NCBI GenBank assembly: GCA_003252105.1
Contig: QKDL01000034.1
Location: 1-42,258 of the forward strand
Origin: Arcobacter sp.
GTDB taxonomy: Bacteria > Campylobacterota > Campylobacteria > Campylobacterales > Arcobacteraceae
Length of the DNA stretch: 42,258 nucleotides
Direction: 5' to 3'
Of this stretch, positions 26,587-34,362 are shown one piece after another. The notes below the pieces were generated by a model that worked only from the letters and a program-made list of their open reading frames with translations, did not search any database and was not told the DNA's origin. The translations under genes and the position numbers were made by a program. Every line of letters begins with the position of its first letter. Within the stretch, counting starts at the first letter, position 1.

Positions 26587-27953
26587 CTATTTTCTAAAAG
26601 ACTTTCATATAAAGTTTTAAGTGCAATATTTGCAATATTTTGAGATACACCAATATGAAAAGATATTTTAGATGGGCTCATATCAAACATTTCAAAAAAA
26701 ATATTTTTTTCTTTTAGTGCTGTTATTGCATCAACTATAGTAAATGTATTCTCTTTTAATCCTATTCCAACTAAGGTAATAATAGATAAATTATATGTAA
26801 TAAATATATTATCTGTATTTAATCTTTTTTCAATCTCTCTTCTTAGATTGTTTATTTTCCCTTTTAAGTCTTCTTGTTCAACTAAAATAGCAATATCATC
26901 TTTATCTGTTGGATAATGATATGTATTGATACCAACTTCACTAAAGATTTTAAGTAATTCAGCTGTAAAGCCTATTTCGTCTGCTAACATATCTTTTTGA
27001 AGATGAATAGAAGCCATATTATCTAACTTTGCAATACCAACTAAATTTTCCATTGGAACTCTTTCACTTAAAATTATTGTTCCATCATGTTTTGGATTGT
27101 TTGTATTTCTAATATTTATAGGGATTTTCCCTTTTTTACAATTTAACATTGCATTAAAATGAAATACATTAAAACCTTTTGAACTTAAAAGTCTTAACTC
27201 TTTAAAGGTTAATCTTGGTATTACATTTGCATTACTAATAACTCTTGGATCTACTTCATAAACTCCATTTGTATCTGTCCAATTTTCATATATATCAGCA
27301 TCAATAGCATAAGCTAATTCTCCACCAGTTAGATCAGAACCTCCCCTACTCATAACTACTATATCATTTTGTTTTGTAATTCCATAAAATCCTGGTACTA
27401 AATATATCTCGTCTTTTTCAAAGGTAAAATTAGTTTTTATATTTTTATATGTTTCATATTTCACTTTGCCATCACAATATTCCTCATTTAGTATAAATCC
27501 AAACTCTTCTGGTAACATTAATTTTATATTTAAACCTTGCAATTTAAAAAACTCATATATTATTTTTGCATTGTAGTGTTCACCTCTAGATAAAAAATAT
27601 GCTTTATTTTTCTCTTGATTTGAAAAGTTTTTTTCTAAATCTTTTTTTAAATCATTTAAAATACTTTCTTTTTTGATTTCTAAATCTTCACATAAAGTAT
27701 TAAACTTATTTATGATGGCACTTAAACTATTTTTAGCAGTTATATCAACTTTTTGTTCAGAAAAATGTTTACCATTAGTTGCTAAGTTTAGAAGATGATC
27801 TGTAATTTTTTCATCATATTGTTCATCCCTTCCTGGAGCTGAAACAACAATAACTCTTCTATTATTGTCATCTTTTACAATATCTATAACCTTTTTTATT
27901 TGAAGGGAGTTTTTAACTGAACTTCCTCCAAATTTACATACTTTTATTCCCAT
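26583..27953 (-). CDS. ask_ect: Ectoine-pathway aspartate kinase
   Basis: A 456-aa aspartokinase making aspartyl phosphate, the first committed step toward aspartate semialdehyde and then diaminobutyrate. The N-terminal VCKFGGSSVKN is the kinase motif; VMSRGGSDLTGGELA and the YENWTDTNGVYEVDPR segment complete the catalytic domain. Paired ACT-like repeats follow (DNMASIHLQ..., then NLSIITLVGIGL...). Placement 17 bases after ectD matches the ask_ect arrangement of many ectoine producers, in which this isozyme escapes normal feedback control. That feedback property cannot be read directly here. Confidence 0.88.
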   Translation of the reverse strand: MGIKVCKFGGSSVKNSLQIKKVIDIVKDDNNRRVIVVSAPGRDEQYDEKITDHLLNLATNGKHFSEQKVDITAKNSLSAIINKFNTLCEDLEIKKESILNDLKKDLEKNFSNQEKNKAYFLSRGEHYNAKIIYEFFKLQGLNIKLMLPEEFGFILNEEYCDGKVKYETYKNIKTNFTFEKDEIYLVPGFYGITKQNDIVVMSRGGSDLTGGELAYAIDADIYENWTDTNGVYEVDPRVISNANVIPRLTFKELRLLSSKGFNVFHFNAMLNCKKGKIPINIRNTNNPKHDGTIILSERVPMENLVGIAKLDNMASIHLQKDMLADEIGFTAELLKIFSEVGINTYHYPTDKDDIAILVEQEDLKGKINNLRREIEKRLNTDNIFITYNLSIITLVGIGLKENTFTIVDAITALKEKNIFFEMFDMSPSKISFHIGVSQNIANIALKTLYESLLENR

Positions 27954-27970
27954 TATTTTTACTATCCCTT

Positions 27971-28849
27971 TTAAAGAGGTTTAAAATCTTTTAAACATAA
28001 AAATTCAGCTCTATTTTTAGAAGCACCAAAAGGCTTTTGAGGTTTATTTTCTACTGAGTTAAAAACAAAAAAAGCATTTGTTCTTGATTCGGGAGATATA
28101 TTATCAGGGCTTCCATGCATAACATTTCCATCATGAATTACTAATGTTCCTGCTTTTCCATATGCACCGATTAAATCATTCTTTTTTGTAAGTTCTTTGA
28201 TAGCATTTATACTTGGAACTCCATATTCTTGTTTTTTTAATGAGTTCTTATAATTATCTTCAGGTGTAAAACCTTTACAAGATATATATTTCTTATGACT
28301 TCCTGGGATTAGATATAATGGTCCATTAAACTCTGTATTATCAGTTAACATAATCCATGCTGTTAAACATCTACATCTTGGCAATCCATCTTCGCAGTGC
28401 CAAGTTTCAAAGTCACTATGCCAAGGGAAAGATTTTCCTTTGTATGCAGGTTTGATATTGATTCTACTATGGTGTATATATACATCACTTCCTAGTAGTT
28501 GTTTTACTTTGTCTAGTATTCTTGAATCTTTTGAAATTTTATTAAAAAGTGTACTAAAAAGATGTTGATTGAATATTGTTCTTAATTGATTGCTTTGTGG
28601 TTCTGTTATAAACTCTTCATTTTTTATCAAATCTTCATTTGAAGCCATATATTTAAGTTCATTTAACATCTCTGTGACTTCATCTTCACTAAATATATTT
28701 GGAAAAACAATATATCCATTATCTTCATACTCACTTCTGCTTATATTGTCCATAGAGTATTCACCTACTGATACATCACTATATACTGTTGGGTCTACTC
28801 TGTCTATTATGCTTTCTCTTTCCAATCGAGATGGATATAAATCACTCAT
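27971..28849 (-). CDS. ectD: Ectoine 5-hydroxylase
   Basis: A 292-aa non-haem iron, 2-oxoglutarate-dependent dioxygenase converting ectoine to 5-hydroxyectoine. The strongly conserved EctD signature FPWHSDFETWHCEDGLPR includes iron ligands His144 and Asp146; the third ligand is His245 in GNVMHGSPDN. GPLYLIPGSHKKYISCKG and AFFVFNSVENKPQKPF also match the family, and the length is normal. AAAGGAGA precedes the ATG. It lies 12 bases after the regulator gene, not next to ectC as in many operons. Requires oxygen, like BluB upstream in the window. Confidence 0.96.
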   Translation of the reverse strand: MSDLYPSRLERESIIDRVDPTVYSDVSVGEYSMDNISRSEYEDNGYIVFPNIFSEDEVTEMLNELKYMASNEDLIKNEEFITEPQSNQLRTIFNQHLFSTLFNKISKDSRILDKVKQLLGSDVYIHHSRINIKPAYKGKSFPWHSDFETWHCEDGLPRCRCLTAWIMLTDNTEFNGPLYLIPGSHKKYISCKGFTPEDNYKNSLKKQEYGVPSINAIKELTKKNDLIGAYGKAGTLVIHDGNVMHGSPDNISPESRTNAFFVFNSVENKPQKPFGASKNRAEFLCLKDFKPL

Positions 28850-28861
28850 TTATTCTCTCCT

Positions 28862-29506
28862 TTATATTAGATTTATTTTGTAACCTCTGTGTCTGACTGT
28901 TTCTATAAAATTTTCTTTAAACTCTTTTTTCAGATTATTTCTAATATTATTTATATTAACTTCAATAACATTATCTGATACCATTTCAGGTTCATCCCAA
29001 ATTGCATGTAGAAGTTCATCTTTTGATATTGGTGGTCTATGTTTATTTTTTATTAAGTAACTTAATATGGCAAAAGACTTCCCTTTTAGAAACACCTTTG
29101 ATTCACTATCTTTAAAAGATTTTTCTTCAGTATTAATCTTATATTTATTTCTAAAAGGGATAACTTTTTTAAAGTTTTCCCTATGAATTGATTCAATCTT
29201 TGCTAATATAAATTCATTTGATGCAGAAGCATTTATTACACTAATTGCACCCAATTTAAGTAGTTTTATCTCAAACTCTTTTGATGGCTCATCTATTATA
29301 AAAACTACTGCAGTAACTTGACTATTTACTTTTTTTAAAATCTCTTTACATGAAAATATACTGTTTTGTTTTACTAAAATTAAATTATAATATCTTACTT
29401 CACTATGATAAATAGCATCTTCCATATCTTCTGCTATATCTGTAATATATATATTTTGCATATAATCAACTAACTTTTTATTAATATTAAAAGTAAGTAG
29501 TCTCAT
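28862..29506 (-). CDS. Atypical OmpR-type regulator inside the ectoine operon
   Basis: A 214-aa protein. The C-terminal half is an OmpR/PhoB winged helix (GKSFAILSYLIKNKHRPP, VSDNVIEVNINNIRNNL, IETVRHRGYKINLI). The N-terminal half has the shape of a receiver domain but lacks its active site: the acidic pair after strand 1 is replaced (LLTFNIN), the phosphorylation site in YYNLILVKQNS is Lys46 instead of Asp, and the strand-4 Thr and strand-5 Lys are gone. This is the pattern of phosphorylation-independent regulators such as HsrA/HP1043. It lies between an unknown 100-aa gene and ectD, so it probably controls its own operon. Ectoine operons usually carry a MarR-type EctR instead. Confidence 0.85.
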   Translation of the reverse strand: MRLLTFNINKKLVDYMQNIYITDIAEDMEDAIYHSEVRYYNLILVKQNSIFSCKEILKKVNSQVTAVVFIIDEPSKEFEIKLLKLGAISVINASASNEFILAKIESIHRENFKKVIPFRNKYKINTEEKSFKDSESKVFLKGKSFAILSYLIKNKHRPPISKDELLHAIWDEPEMVSDNVIEVNINNIRNNLKKEFKENFIETVRHRGYKINLI

Positions 29507-29809
29507 CTATATTTTAACCTTTTTTATAATCTTTTCATTATGTAAAATAATTAATTTATCTTTCTCAAAAATTAATTTATCTACAAATATACTTATTATC
29601 TCTTCTTCATTTTCAAAAAATTTATCAATCGCTTTTTTTGCAGTTTCTAAAGAGGAATCTTTACTTAATTCAATTATCAAAGAGTTGTCATTTAAAATTA
29701 TCTTTTGATTGTTAACTTTAAATTTATCAAAAGAATAGATATATTTCATAAATTGAAATTTTTTACTTCTACTTATATTTAAATAATTTTTTATATAAAC
29801 AAAATTCAT
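29507..29809 (-). CDS. Unknown 100-aa protein between ectC and the regulator
   Basis: The gene starts 2 bases after ectC and its stop directly abuts the regulator gene, so it belongs to the same transcript. The product is soluble-looking, Lys-, Ile- and Asn-rich. Its central part alternates beta-like strands (FKVNNQKIILNDNSLIIEL) with an acidic helix (SLETAKKAIDKFFENEEEI). No Cys, signal peptide or membrane segment is present. I do not recognise the family. Its position directly before the regulator suggests a sensor partner or anti-regulator, but nothing in the sequence proves it. Confidence 0.65.
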   Translation of the reverse strand: MNFVYIKNYLNISRSKKFQFMKYIYSFDKFKVNNQKIILNDNSLIIELSKDSSLETAKKAIDKFFENEEEIISIFVDKLIFEKDKLIILHNEKIIKKVKI

Positions 29810-29811
29810 TA

Positions 29812-30204
29812 TTAGTCCTCTAAAGGGTATACTCCATTTTCATCATGATTTTCTGTCCCTTTTAATGGAGGATTAAATACGCAAATCATTCTCATGTCTT
29901 CAGTTCCTCCGTATAAATAGTGTTCATCATGTTCATTTAAAGCATACATAACACCATCATGTAGCTCATGTACTTTTCCATTTTTTATCTCTTCAATTTT
30001 TCCATTTCCACCTACACAATAAACTGCTTCTAAATGGTTTTGATAATGAATATGTGTTTTTGTATTAGCTCTTATAATCGTTTCATGAAATGAATAACCC
30101 ATACCATCATCTTTTAATAACATTCTTCTACTACACCATTGTCCATCTTTTGCATGAATCTCTTTATCTGTACCAATTATGTTTTTTATATCTCTTACAA
30201 TCAT
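29812..30204 (-). CDS. ectC: L-ectoine synthase
   Basis: A 130-aa cupin-fold enzyme that cyclises N-gamma-acetyl-L-2,4-diaminobutyrate to ectoine. Conserved blocks: the start MIVRDIKNIIGT, WCSRRMLLKDDGMGYSFHET, THIHYQNHLEAVYCVGG with metal and substrate residues, and NEHDEHYLYGGTEDMRMICVFNPPL. The length is standard. Its start overlaps the ectB stop by one base. Confidence 0.97.
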   Translation of the reverse strand: MIVRDIKNIIGTDKEIHAKDGQWCSRRMLLKDDGMGYSFHETIIRANTKTHIHYQNHLEAVYCVGGNGKIEEIKNGKVHELHDGVMYALNEHDEHYLYGGTEDMRMICVFNPPLKGTENHDENGVYPLED

Positions 30205-31484
30205 TAAAATTCTCCTGTTAATCTTTCTTTTTTTTCTGCAAATAGTTTATCTACTGCTGTTTCAAATCTTTTAAGTCCCTCTTTTAAAGTCTCTTCATCA
30301 ATCACCAAAGGAGGTAAAAACTTCACAACTTGACCATCACTACCACAAGTTTCACAAATAAGTTGTTCCTTGAAACAATATTCAGAAATCTCTCCAGCTA
30401 TTGATTTGTCATTTTTAACTTCAAATCCATAAGCTAATCCTCTACCTCTTACATCAATGTTATAATTTTCACTATGTTTTTTTGCAATTTTTTCTAAACT
30501 CTCTTTTAGAGTTTTTTCTTTATAAGCAACTGCATTACTTAAATCATCATTTACCCAATAATTTTCTAATGAAACTTTTGAAGCAACAAAAGCCAAGTTA
30601 TTCCCTCTAAATGTTCCTGTATGTTCACCTGGTTTCCATTGGTCTAAATCTGGTTTAAATAAAAGTACTGCCATTGGTAAACCACCACCAATAGATTTCG
30701 ATAAGGTTACCATGTCAGGATTTATTCCAGCAAACTCAAAAGAGAAAAAATCACCACTTCTACCATTTCCTACTTGAATATCATCAACAATTAGTAAAAT
30801 ATCAAACTCTCTACAAATAGCTTCTAATTCTTGAAGCCACTCTTTTGAGGCTACATTTATTCCACCCTCACCTTGGATAGTTTCTAATATTACAGCTGCA
30901 GGTAAATCAACACCACTACTTCCATCTTCTAAAAATTTTCTAAAATATTCTAAAGTATTCATATCTCCAAAATATCCATCATAAGGCATAAATGTTGCGT
31001 TTATTCTACTAATATAACTTTCGTCTCTATATTCATTGTTTCCTGTAACAGCTAGTGAACCTTGTGAAAGGCCATGATATCCATTTGTAAAAGCAACTAC
31101 ATTACTTCGACCTTTTACTAGTCTTGCAAGTTTTAAAGCTGTTTCAACTGCATTTGTTCCTGTAGGACCTGTAAATTGAACTTTATATTCTAGATTTCTA
31201 GGTTTTAAAATAAGATCTTGAAAAGTTTGTAAAAACTCTTTTTTGGCTGTTGTAGCCATATCTAAACCATGAACAATTCCGTCATTTTGTAGATATTTAA
31301 TCAAAGCATTTGATATTGCATCATTGTTATGTCCATAGTTTAATGTTCCAGCTCCTGCAAAAAAGTCAATATATTCAATCCCTTGTTCATCAGTTAAAAT
31401 TGCACCTTTTGCTTTTGTAAATATTGTTGGGAAGCTTCTTATATATCCCCTTACTTCTGATTCTAAATTTTCAAATATTCTCAT
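30204..31484 (-). CDS. ectB: L-2,4-diaminobutyrate transaminase
   Basis: A 426-aa PLP class III aminotransferase that converts aspartate semialdehyde to 2,4-diaminobutyrate using glutamate. Conserved features: FFAGAGTLNYGHNN near residue 41, GPTGTNAVETALKLAR for PLP phosphate binding, Asp in LIVDDIQVGNGRSG, and the Schiff-base Lys263 in LSKSIGGGLPMAV, followed by HTGTFRGNN. It lies between ectA and ectC with single-base overlaps on both sides. Confidence 0.97.
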   Translation of the reverse strand: MRIFENLESEVRGYIRSFPTIFTKAKGAILTDEQGIEYIDFFAGAGTLNYGHNNDAISNALIKYLQNDGIVHGLDMATTAKKEFLQTFQDLILKPRNLEYKVQFTGPTGTNAVETALKLARLVKGRSNVVAFTNGYHGLSQGSLAVTGNNEYRDESYISRINATFMPYDGYFGDMNTLEYFRKFLEDGSSGVDLPAAVILETIQGEGGINVASKEWLQELEAICREFDILLIVDDIQVGNGRSGDFFSFEFAGINPDMVTLSKSIGGGLPMAVLLFKPDLDQWKPGEHTGTFRGNNLAFVASKVSLENYWVNDDLSNAVAYKEKTLKESLEKIAKKHSENYNIDVRGRGLAYGFEVKNDKSIAGEISEYCFKEQLICETCGSDGQVVKFLPPLVIDEETLKEGLKRFETAVDKLFAEKKERLTGEF

Positions 31485-31984
31485 TATTTTTCCTTTAATT
31501 TAAATGGTCCAATCTCATATAGAGTCTCCTCCTCATGAGAATTTATAAAATCTTCTTTTTCAAAAAAACTTTTACTAATTATTTTGGTTTTTAATTCTCT
31601 TGTAAGTTTTTCAAAAACTCTTATAGATGAATTATTACTTGGTGATACAGTTGTATTTATATATTGTAAATCCAAGTTTTCTTTTCTTTTAATAATATTC
31701 ATTAAAAGTCTTTTTGCCAGATTGTTTCCTCTAAACTTTTCATCTACTGCAACTTGCCAGATAAAAAGTGTATTTTGATTGTTTGGTAATTTATACCCAG
31801 ATACAAAACCAACTACCTCTTCATCACAGATAGCAACAGAACAAGTATCTATAAAGTGAGTTGATTGTAAAAGATAAAGGTATTCAGAATTTAAATCGAG
31901 AACTTTACTATTTTTAACTAGATTATATATTTCACTAGCATCATTTTTCCTAGGATAACGAATAGATATGTCTATTTTTGACAA
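31484..31984 (-). CDS. ectA: L-2,4-diaminobutyrate acetyltransferase
   Basis: A 166-aa GNAT-family acetyltransferase giving N-gamma-acetyldiaminobutyrate. The acetyl-CoA motif is WQVAVDEKFRGNNLAKRLL, and NTTVSPSNNSSIRVFEKL is the conserved EctA block. It begins with TTG at 31984, seven bases after AAAGGAG; no ATG is better placed. As first gene of the operon it is read from the divergent intergenic region that holds the TTACATA repeats. Confidence 0.95.
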   Translation of the reverse strand: MSKIDISIRYPRKNDASEIYNLVKNSKVLDLNSEYLYLLQSTHFIDTCSVAICDEEVVGFVSGYKLPNNQNTLFIWQVAVDEKFRGNNLAKRLLMNIIKRKENLDLQYINTTVSPSNNSSIRVFEKLTRELKTKIISKSFFEKEDFINSHEEETLYEIGPFKLKEK

Positions 31985-32003
31985 AAAAATCTCCTTTAAA
32001 TTT

Positions 32004-32009
32004 GATATT
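32004..32009 (-). promoter_or_regulatory. Possible -10 box of the ectoine operon
   Basis: TAATAT on the minus strand 20-25 bases before the ectA start. The two TTACATA repeats lie directly upstream of it, where an OmpR-type activator would bind. The box is imperfect; TATAAC within the repeats is an alternative. Confidence 0.3.
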
Positions 32010-32010
32010 A

Positions 32011-32050
32011 TTTACATAAAATGTGTTATATATTTACATAAAATATGTAA
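32011..32050. promoter_or_regulatory. Repeated TTACATA operator-like element upstream of ectA
   Basis: TTTACATAAAAT occurs twice, at 32011-32022 and 32033-32044, exactly 22 bases apart (two helical turns). The second copy is part of a perfect palindrome TTACATA-AAA-TATGTAA (32034-32050); the first is an imperfect version of it. The element lies between ectA and the divergent MerR operon. Candidate binders are the in-operon OmpR-type regulator or the MerR-like protein. Confidence 0.55.
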
Positions 32051-32122
32051 GAATATAACATATAAAACTGATTTAAAGCTTAAAGAAATTAAAAATTTAA
32101 ATATAAATTTAAATAAAAATAG

Positions 32123-32128
32123 TATAAT
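32123..32128 (+). promoter_or_regulatory. -10 box of the MerR/HAD operon
   Basis: TATAAT 23-28 bases before the TTG start at 32151, in an AT-rich stretch. Confidence 0.45.
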
Positions 32129-32150
32129 TTCATAAAAAAAGGAATTTTAT

Positions 32151-32489
32151 TTGGCTCTTTTAGATAATAACAAAGATGTTTTACCTTTAAGTAGTATTGC
32201 TGAATTATTAACTGCAAAAGTAAGAACACTAAAGATGTATGAAGATAAGGGATTATTGCCCCATAAAAAAGATATAAAGAAGCTTTATTCAATAAATGAT
32301 GTAAAAGTTATCTCTTTTGTACACTATCTAGCTAGTGTAAAAAAAATCAATGCAAATGGTATTAAATATATTATTGAGATGTTAGAAAATAATATGGATG
32401 AGAAAAATAAAACAGATTTTTTAGATTTAGTTGAATCCAAAATGGAAAAATTATCTGGTATTGATGTAACAGATGTGGAGATAATTTAG
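32151..32489 (+). CDS. MerR-like transcriptional regulator, 112 aa
   Basis: It starts with TTG at 32151, with AAAAAAAGGAA about 8 bases upstream. The N-terminal winged helix reads LSSIAELLTAKVRTLKMYEDKGLL, the MerR pattern of helix-turn-helix then R-x-L-x-x-Y-E, followed by LYSINDVKVISFVHYLAS. The tail is a short coiled coil, probably for dimerisation, with no Cys cluster for metal binding. The gene overlaps the HAD gene by one base and diverges from ectA, so it may control either its own operon or ectoine synthesis. An HspR-like role is possible but there are no chaperone genes nearby. Confidence 0.82.
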   Translation: MALLDNNKDVLPLSSIAELLTAKVRTLKMYEDKGLLPHKKDIKKLYSINDVKVISFVHYLASVKKINANGIKYIIEMLENNMDEKNKTDFLDLVESKMEKLSGIDVTDVEII

Positions 32490-33112
32490 TGAAATTACTA
32501 ATGTTTGATATGGATGGTACACTAATAGATAGTGGTACATCAATAACTAATACAATAAATCACGTAAGAGAAAATCTTGGTTTTGAAATTTTAGAAAAAA
32601 ATTATATTCTAGAAAAGGTTAATGATCCAAATGTAAATGCAGCAGAGTTTTTTTATGGAACACCAGATTTTACAGAAGAACAAAAAGTGTTGTTTGAAGA
32701 GCATTACAATGCAAACTGTTTAAATGATTTAGAATTATATGAGGGAATCGAAAAACTCATTGATGATTTAAGAACTGATTTTATATTGACTATTGCTACA
32801 AATGCAAACTCTTTTTTTGCAAAAAAAATGTTAGATCATTTAGGGATAGGAAAACATTTTAAAACTATTTTGGGATATGATAGTGTCAAAAAGGCAAAAC
32901 CACATCCTGAAATGGTATATAAGATTTTAGATACTCATAATATCAAAAATCACAATGCTCAATTTATAGGTGACTCTCACAAAGACATAATGGCAGCTAA
33001 AAATGCAAATGTTGATTGGGTTTTAGTAAATTGGGGATTTTCAAACCATGATGAACATGCTATTGAAAGTGTAGCTGAACTTGAGAAAAAAATAAAAGAA
33101 AAGTTTAACTAA
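32489..33112 (+). CDS. HAD-superfamily phosphatase, phosphoglycolate phosphatase-like
   Basis: A 207-aa cytoplasmic HAD hydrolase with a GTG start overlapping the upstream stop. Motif I is FDMDGTLIDSG with nucleophile Asp7 and acid Asp9, motif II TIATNANS, motif III Lys in KKAKPHPEMV, and motif IV FIGDSHKDIMAA. The helical cap between motifs I and II is the Gph/PGMB type. Phosphoglycolate is one plausible substrate, but the family is broad. It is translationally coupled to the MerR-like gene and to a small gene after it. Confidence 0.88.
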   Translation: MKLLMFDMDGTLIDSGTSITNTINHVRENLGFEILEKNYILEKVNDPNVNAAEFFYGTPDFTEEQKVLFEEHYNANCLNDLELYEGIEKLIDDLRTDFILTIATNANSFFAKKMLDHLGIGKHFKTILGYDSVKKAKPHPEMVYKILDTHNIKNHNAQFIGDSHKDIMAAKNANVDWVLVNWGFSNHDEHAIESVAELEKKIKEKFN

Positions 33113-33270
33113 TGTTTGAAAAATTAAAAACAATCTTTAAAAAAGAAAAAACTTTTGAGTGTATTGTTTTTGATGGTAAAAAAATCAGCTATCCAAGCCT
33201 TACACAAAAACAAATAGATGAGATAAATACTTTACCAAAATATAAAGATTGGAAAGTTACTCTAAAATAG
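33112..33270 (+). CDS. Small protein, 52 aa, coupled to the HAD gene
   Basis: The ATG at 33112 overlaps the TAA of the HAD gene by one base and the frame ends with TAG at 33270, one base before the convergent tonB stop. The product begins with a basic helix (MFEKLKTIFKKEKTF), has a short beta-like segment with one Cys (FECIVFDGKKISYPSL) and ends KYKDWKVTLK. I do not recognise the family. The tight overlap argues that it is a genuine third gene of the MerR/HAD operon rather than chance. Confidence 0.6.
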   Translation: MFEKLKTIFKKEKTFECIVFDGKKISYPSLTQKQIDEINTLPKYKDWKVTLK

Positions 33271-33271
33271 A

Positions 33272-33988
33272 TTATACAAGTTTATAAAAGATTGGTACTT
33301 TTATTTTTATCTCTTTTGTTACTTTTGGAAAGCCTTTTGAAGCTTCTTTTATAGCATTTATAGAAGATTTTATTAAAAACTTATGACCCTCTATTGGGGT
33401 TATATTTATAACTTCTCCTGTATTTAAAATTCTAAACTCTACAACAACTTTTCCTTCAATACTTAATACTCTTGCTCTTCTTGGATATTTAATATTTTGT
33501 TGGATTAGTTGTACTATTTGTTTTAGATGTTTATCCATATAATCTTTAGTATAGTTTTTAACAACTTTTTTTTCAGTTGTATCTTTATTGTTTTTTATCT
33601 CTTCTTTTACTATTTTTTTATCTGTTAAGTCTTCATTTTTAACTACTTCTTTTATTGGTTCTTCTTTTTCAATTTTTTTTACTAATTTTTGGCTAATTTC
33701 TTTTGTAGGTGTTATTTTTTTAACTATTTTCTCTTCAATTTTTTTCTTTGGAATCTCTTTTTTAACTATTTTTTTCTCAATTTTCTTTTTAGGTGGTTTT
33801 ATATCTTTTTTAATACTGTTTTTTACTTGTTTCTCTTCGGGTACTAAATATAATTGATTTAAAGATATTAGTTTTTCATCTTTTTGGGGAACGATTTTTT
33901 TTATTGAATCAAAACCAAAAAGAAGTGATACAAATAAAAACAAGTAGATAAATGAAGTTAATGCAAAGGATTTAAAATATCTTTTCAT
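33272..33988 (-). CDS. tonB: Energy-transducing protein TonB
   Basis: A 238-aa TonB. It has an N-terminal membrane anchor (about 8-26), a long Lys/Glu/Pro-rich periplasmic spacer with repeated KKxxxK and KEEP-like units (about 55-150), and a C-terminal domain with IKYPRRARVLSIEGKVVVEFRI and the ending IKIKVPIFYKLV. It carries proton-motive energy from ExbB/ExbD to outer-membrane receptors such as those at 17.9-19.8 and 40.9-42.3 kb. The start overlaps exbD by 4 bases. The spacer is Lys/Glu-rich rather than the classic Pro-Lys/Pro-Glu repeats. Confidence 0.93.
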   Translation of the reverse strand: MKRYFKSFALTSFIYLFLFVSLLFGFDSIKKIVPQKDEKLISLNQLYLVPEEKQVKNSIKKDIKPPKKKIEKKIVKKEIPKKKIEEKIVKKITPTKEISQKLVKKIEKEEPIKEVVKNEDLTDKKIVKEEIKNNKDTTEKKVVKNYTKDYMDKHLKQIVQLIQQNIKYPRRARVLSIEGKVVVEFRILNTGEVINITPIEGHKFLIKSSINAIKEASKGFPKVTKEIKIKVPIFYKLV

Positions 33989-34362
33989 TTTTTAGTCACT
34001 ATTGATATATTGTTAAATTGGTTAGATTTTAAAACATCCAAAACTTTTACAAATATTTCAAAATCAGCTTTTTTATCACTTTTTATAAATATATGAGAAT
34101 CTTTATTTGTATCTTTGAATTTTTCACTTAAGTCATCTACATTGACTGCAATACCATCATATATTATGGTATTGTCATGTTTTATATTTATTGTAAACTC
34201 TTTTTTATCATTGAAACTTTTTGCAGTTTCGGCTTTTGCAAGGGATACTGGAATTTCACCTTTTGTTATAAAAGTAGTAGTTAATAATACAATTGCTAAT
34301 AATACTAATAATACATCAATAAATGGTATTACATTTATAGAATTATATTTCTCTAGCTTCAT
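33985..34362 (-). CDS. exbD: Biopolymer transport protein ExbD
   Basis: A 125-aa inner-membrane protein with a single N-terminal anchor containing the functional acidic residue in INVIPFIDVLLVLLAIVLL, then a periplasmic domain. I start it at 34362 (MKLEKYNS); starting at 34377 would add five residues and a longer overlap with exbB. With ExbB it forms the proton-driven motor for TonB. The gene overlaps exbB by about 20 bases and tonB by 4. Confidence 0.93.
   Translation of the reverse strand: MKLEKYNSINVIPFIDVLLVLLAIVLLTTTFITKGEIPVSLAKAETAKSFNDKKEFTINIKHDNTIIYDGIAVNVDDLSEKFKDTNKDSHIFIKSDKKADFEIFVKVLDVLKSNQFNNISIVTKK

Noticed and set aside
32089-32292. Minus-strand frame of 67 codons across the MerR gene start
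   Set aside because: It is antisense to the MerR-like gene, lacks a ribosome-binding site and reads as low-complexity Leu/Tyr.
33588-33857. Plus-strand 89-codon hydrophobic frame opposite tonB
   Set aside because: Its Phe/Ile/Ser-rich sequence is the complement of the Lys/Glu repeats of the TonB spacer, not a membrane protein.
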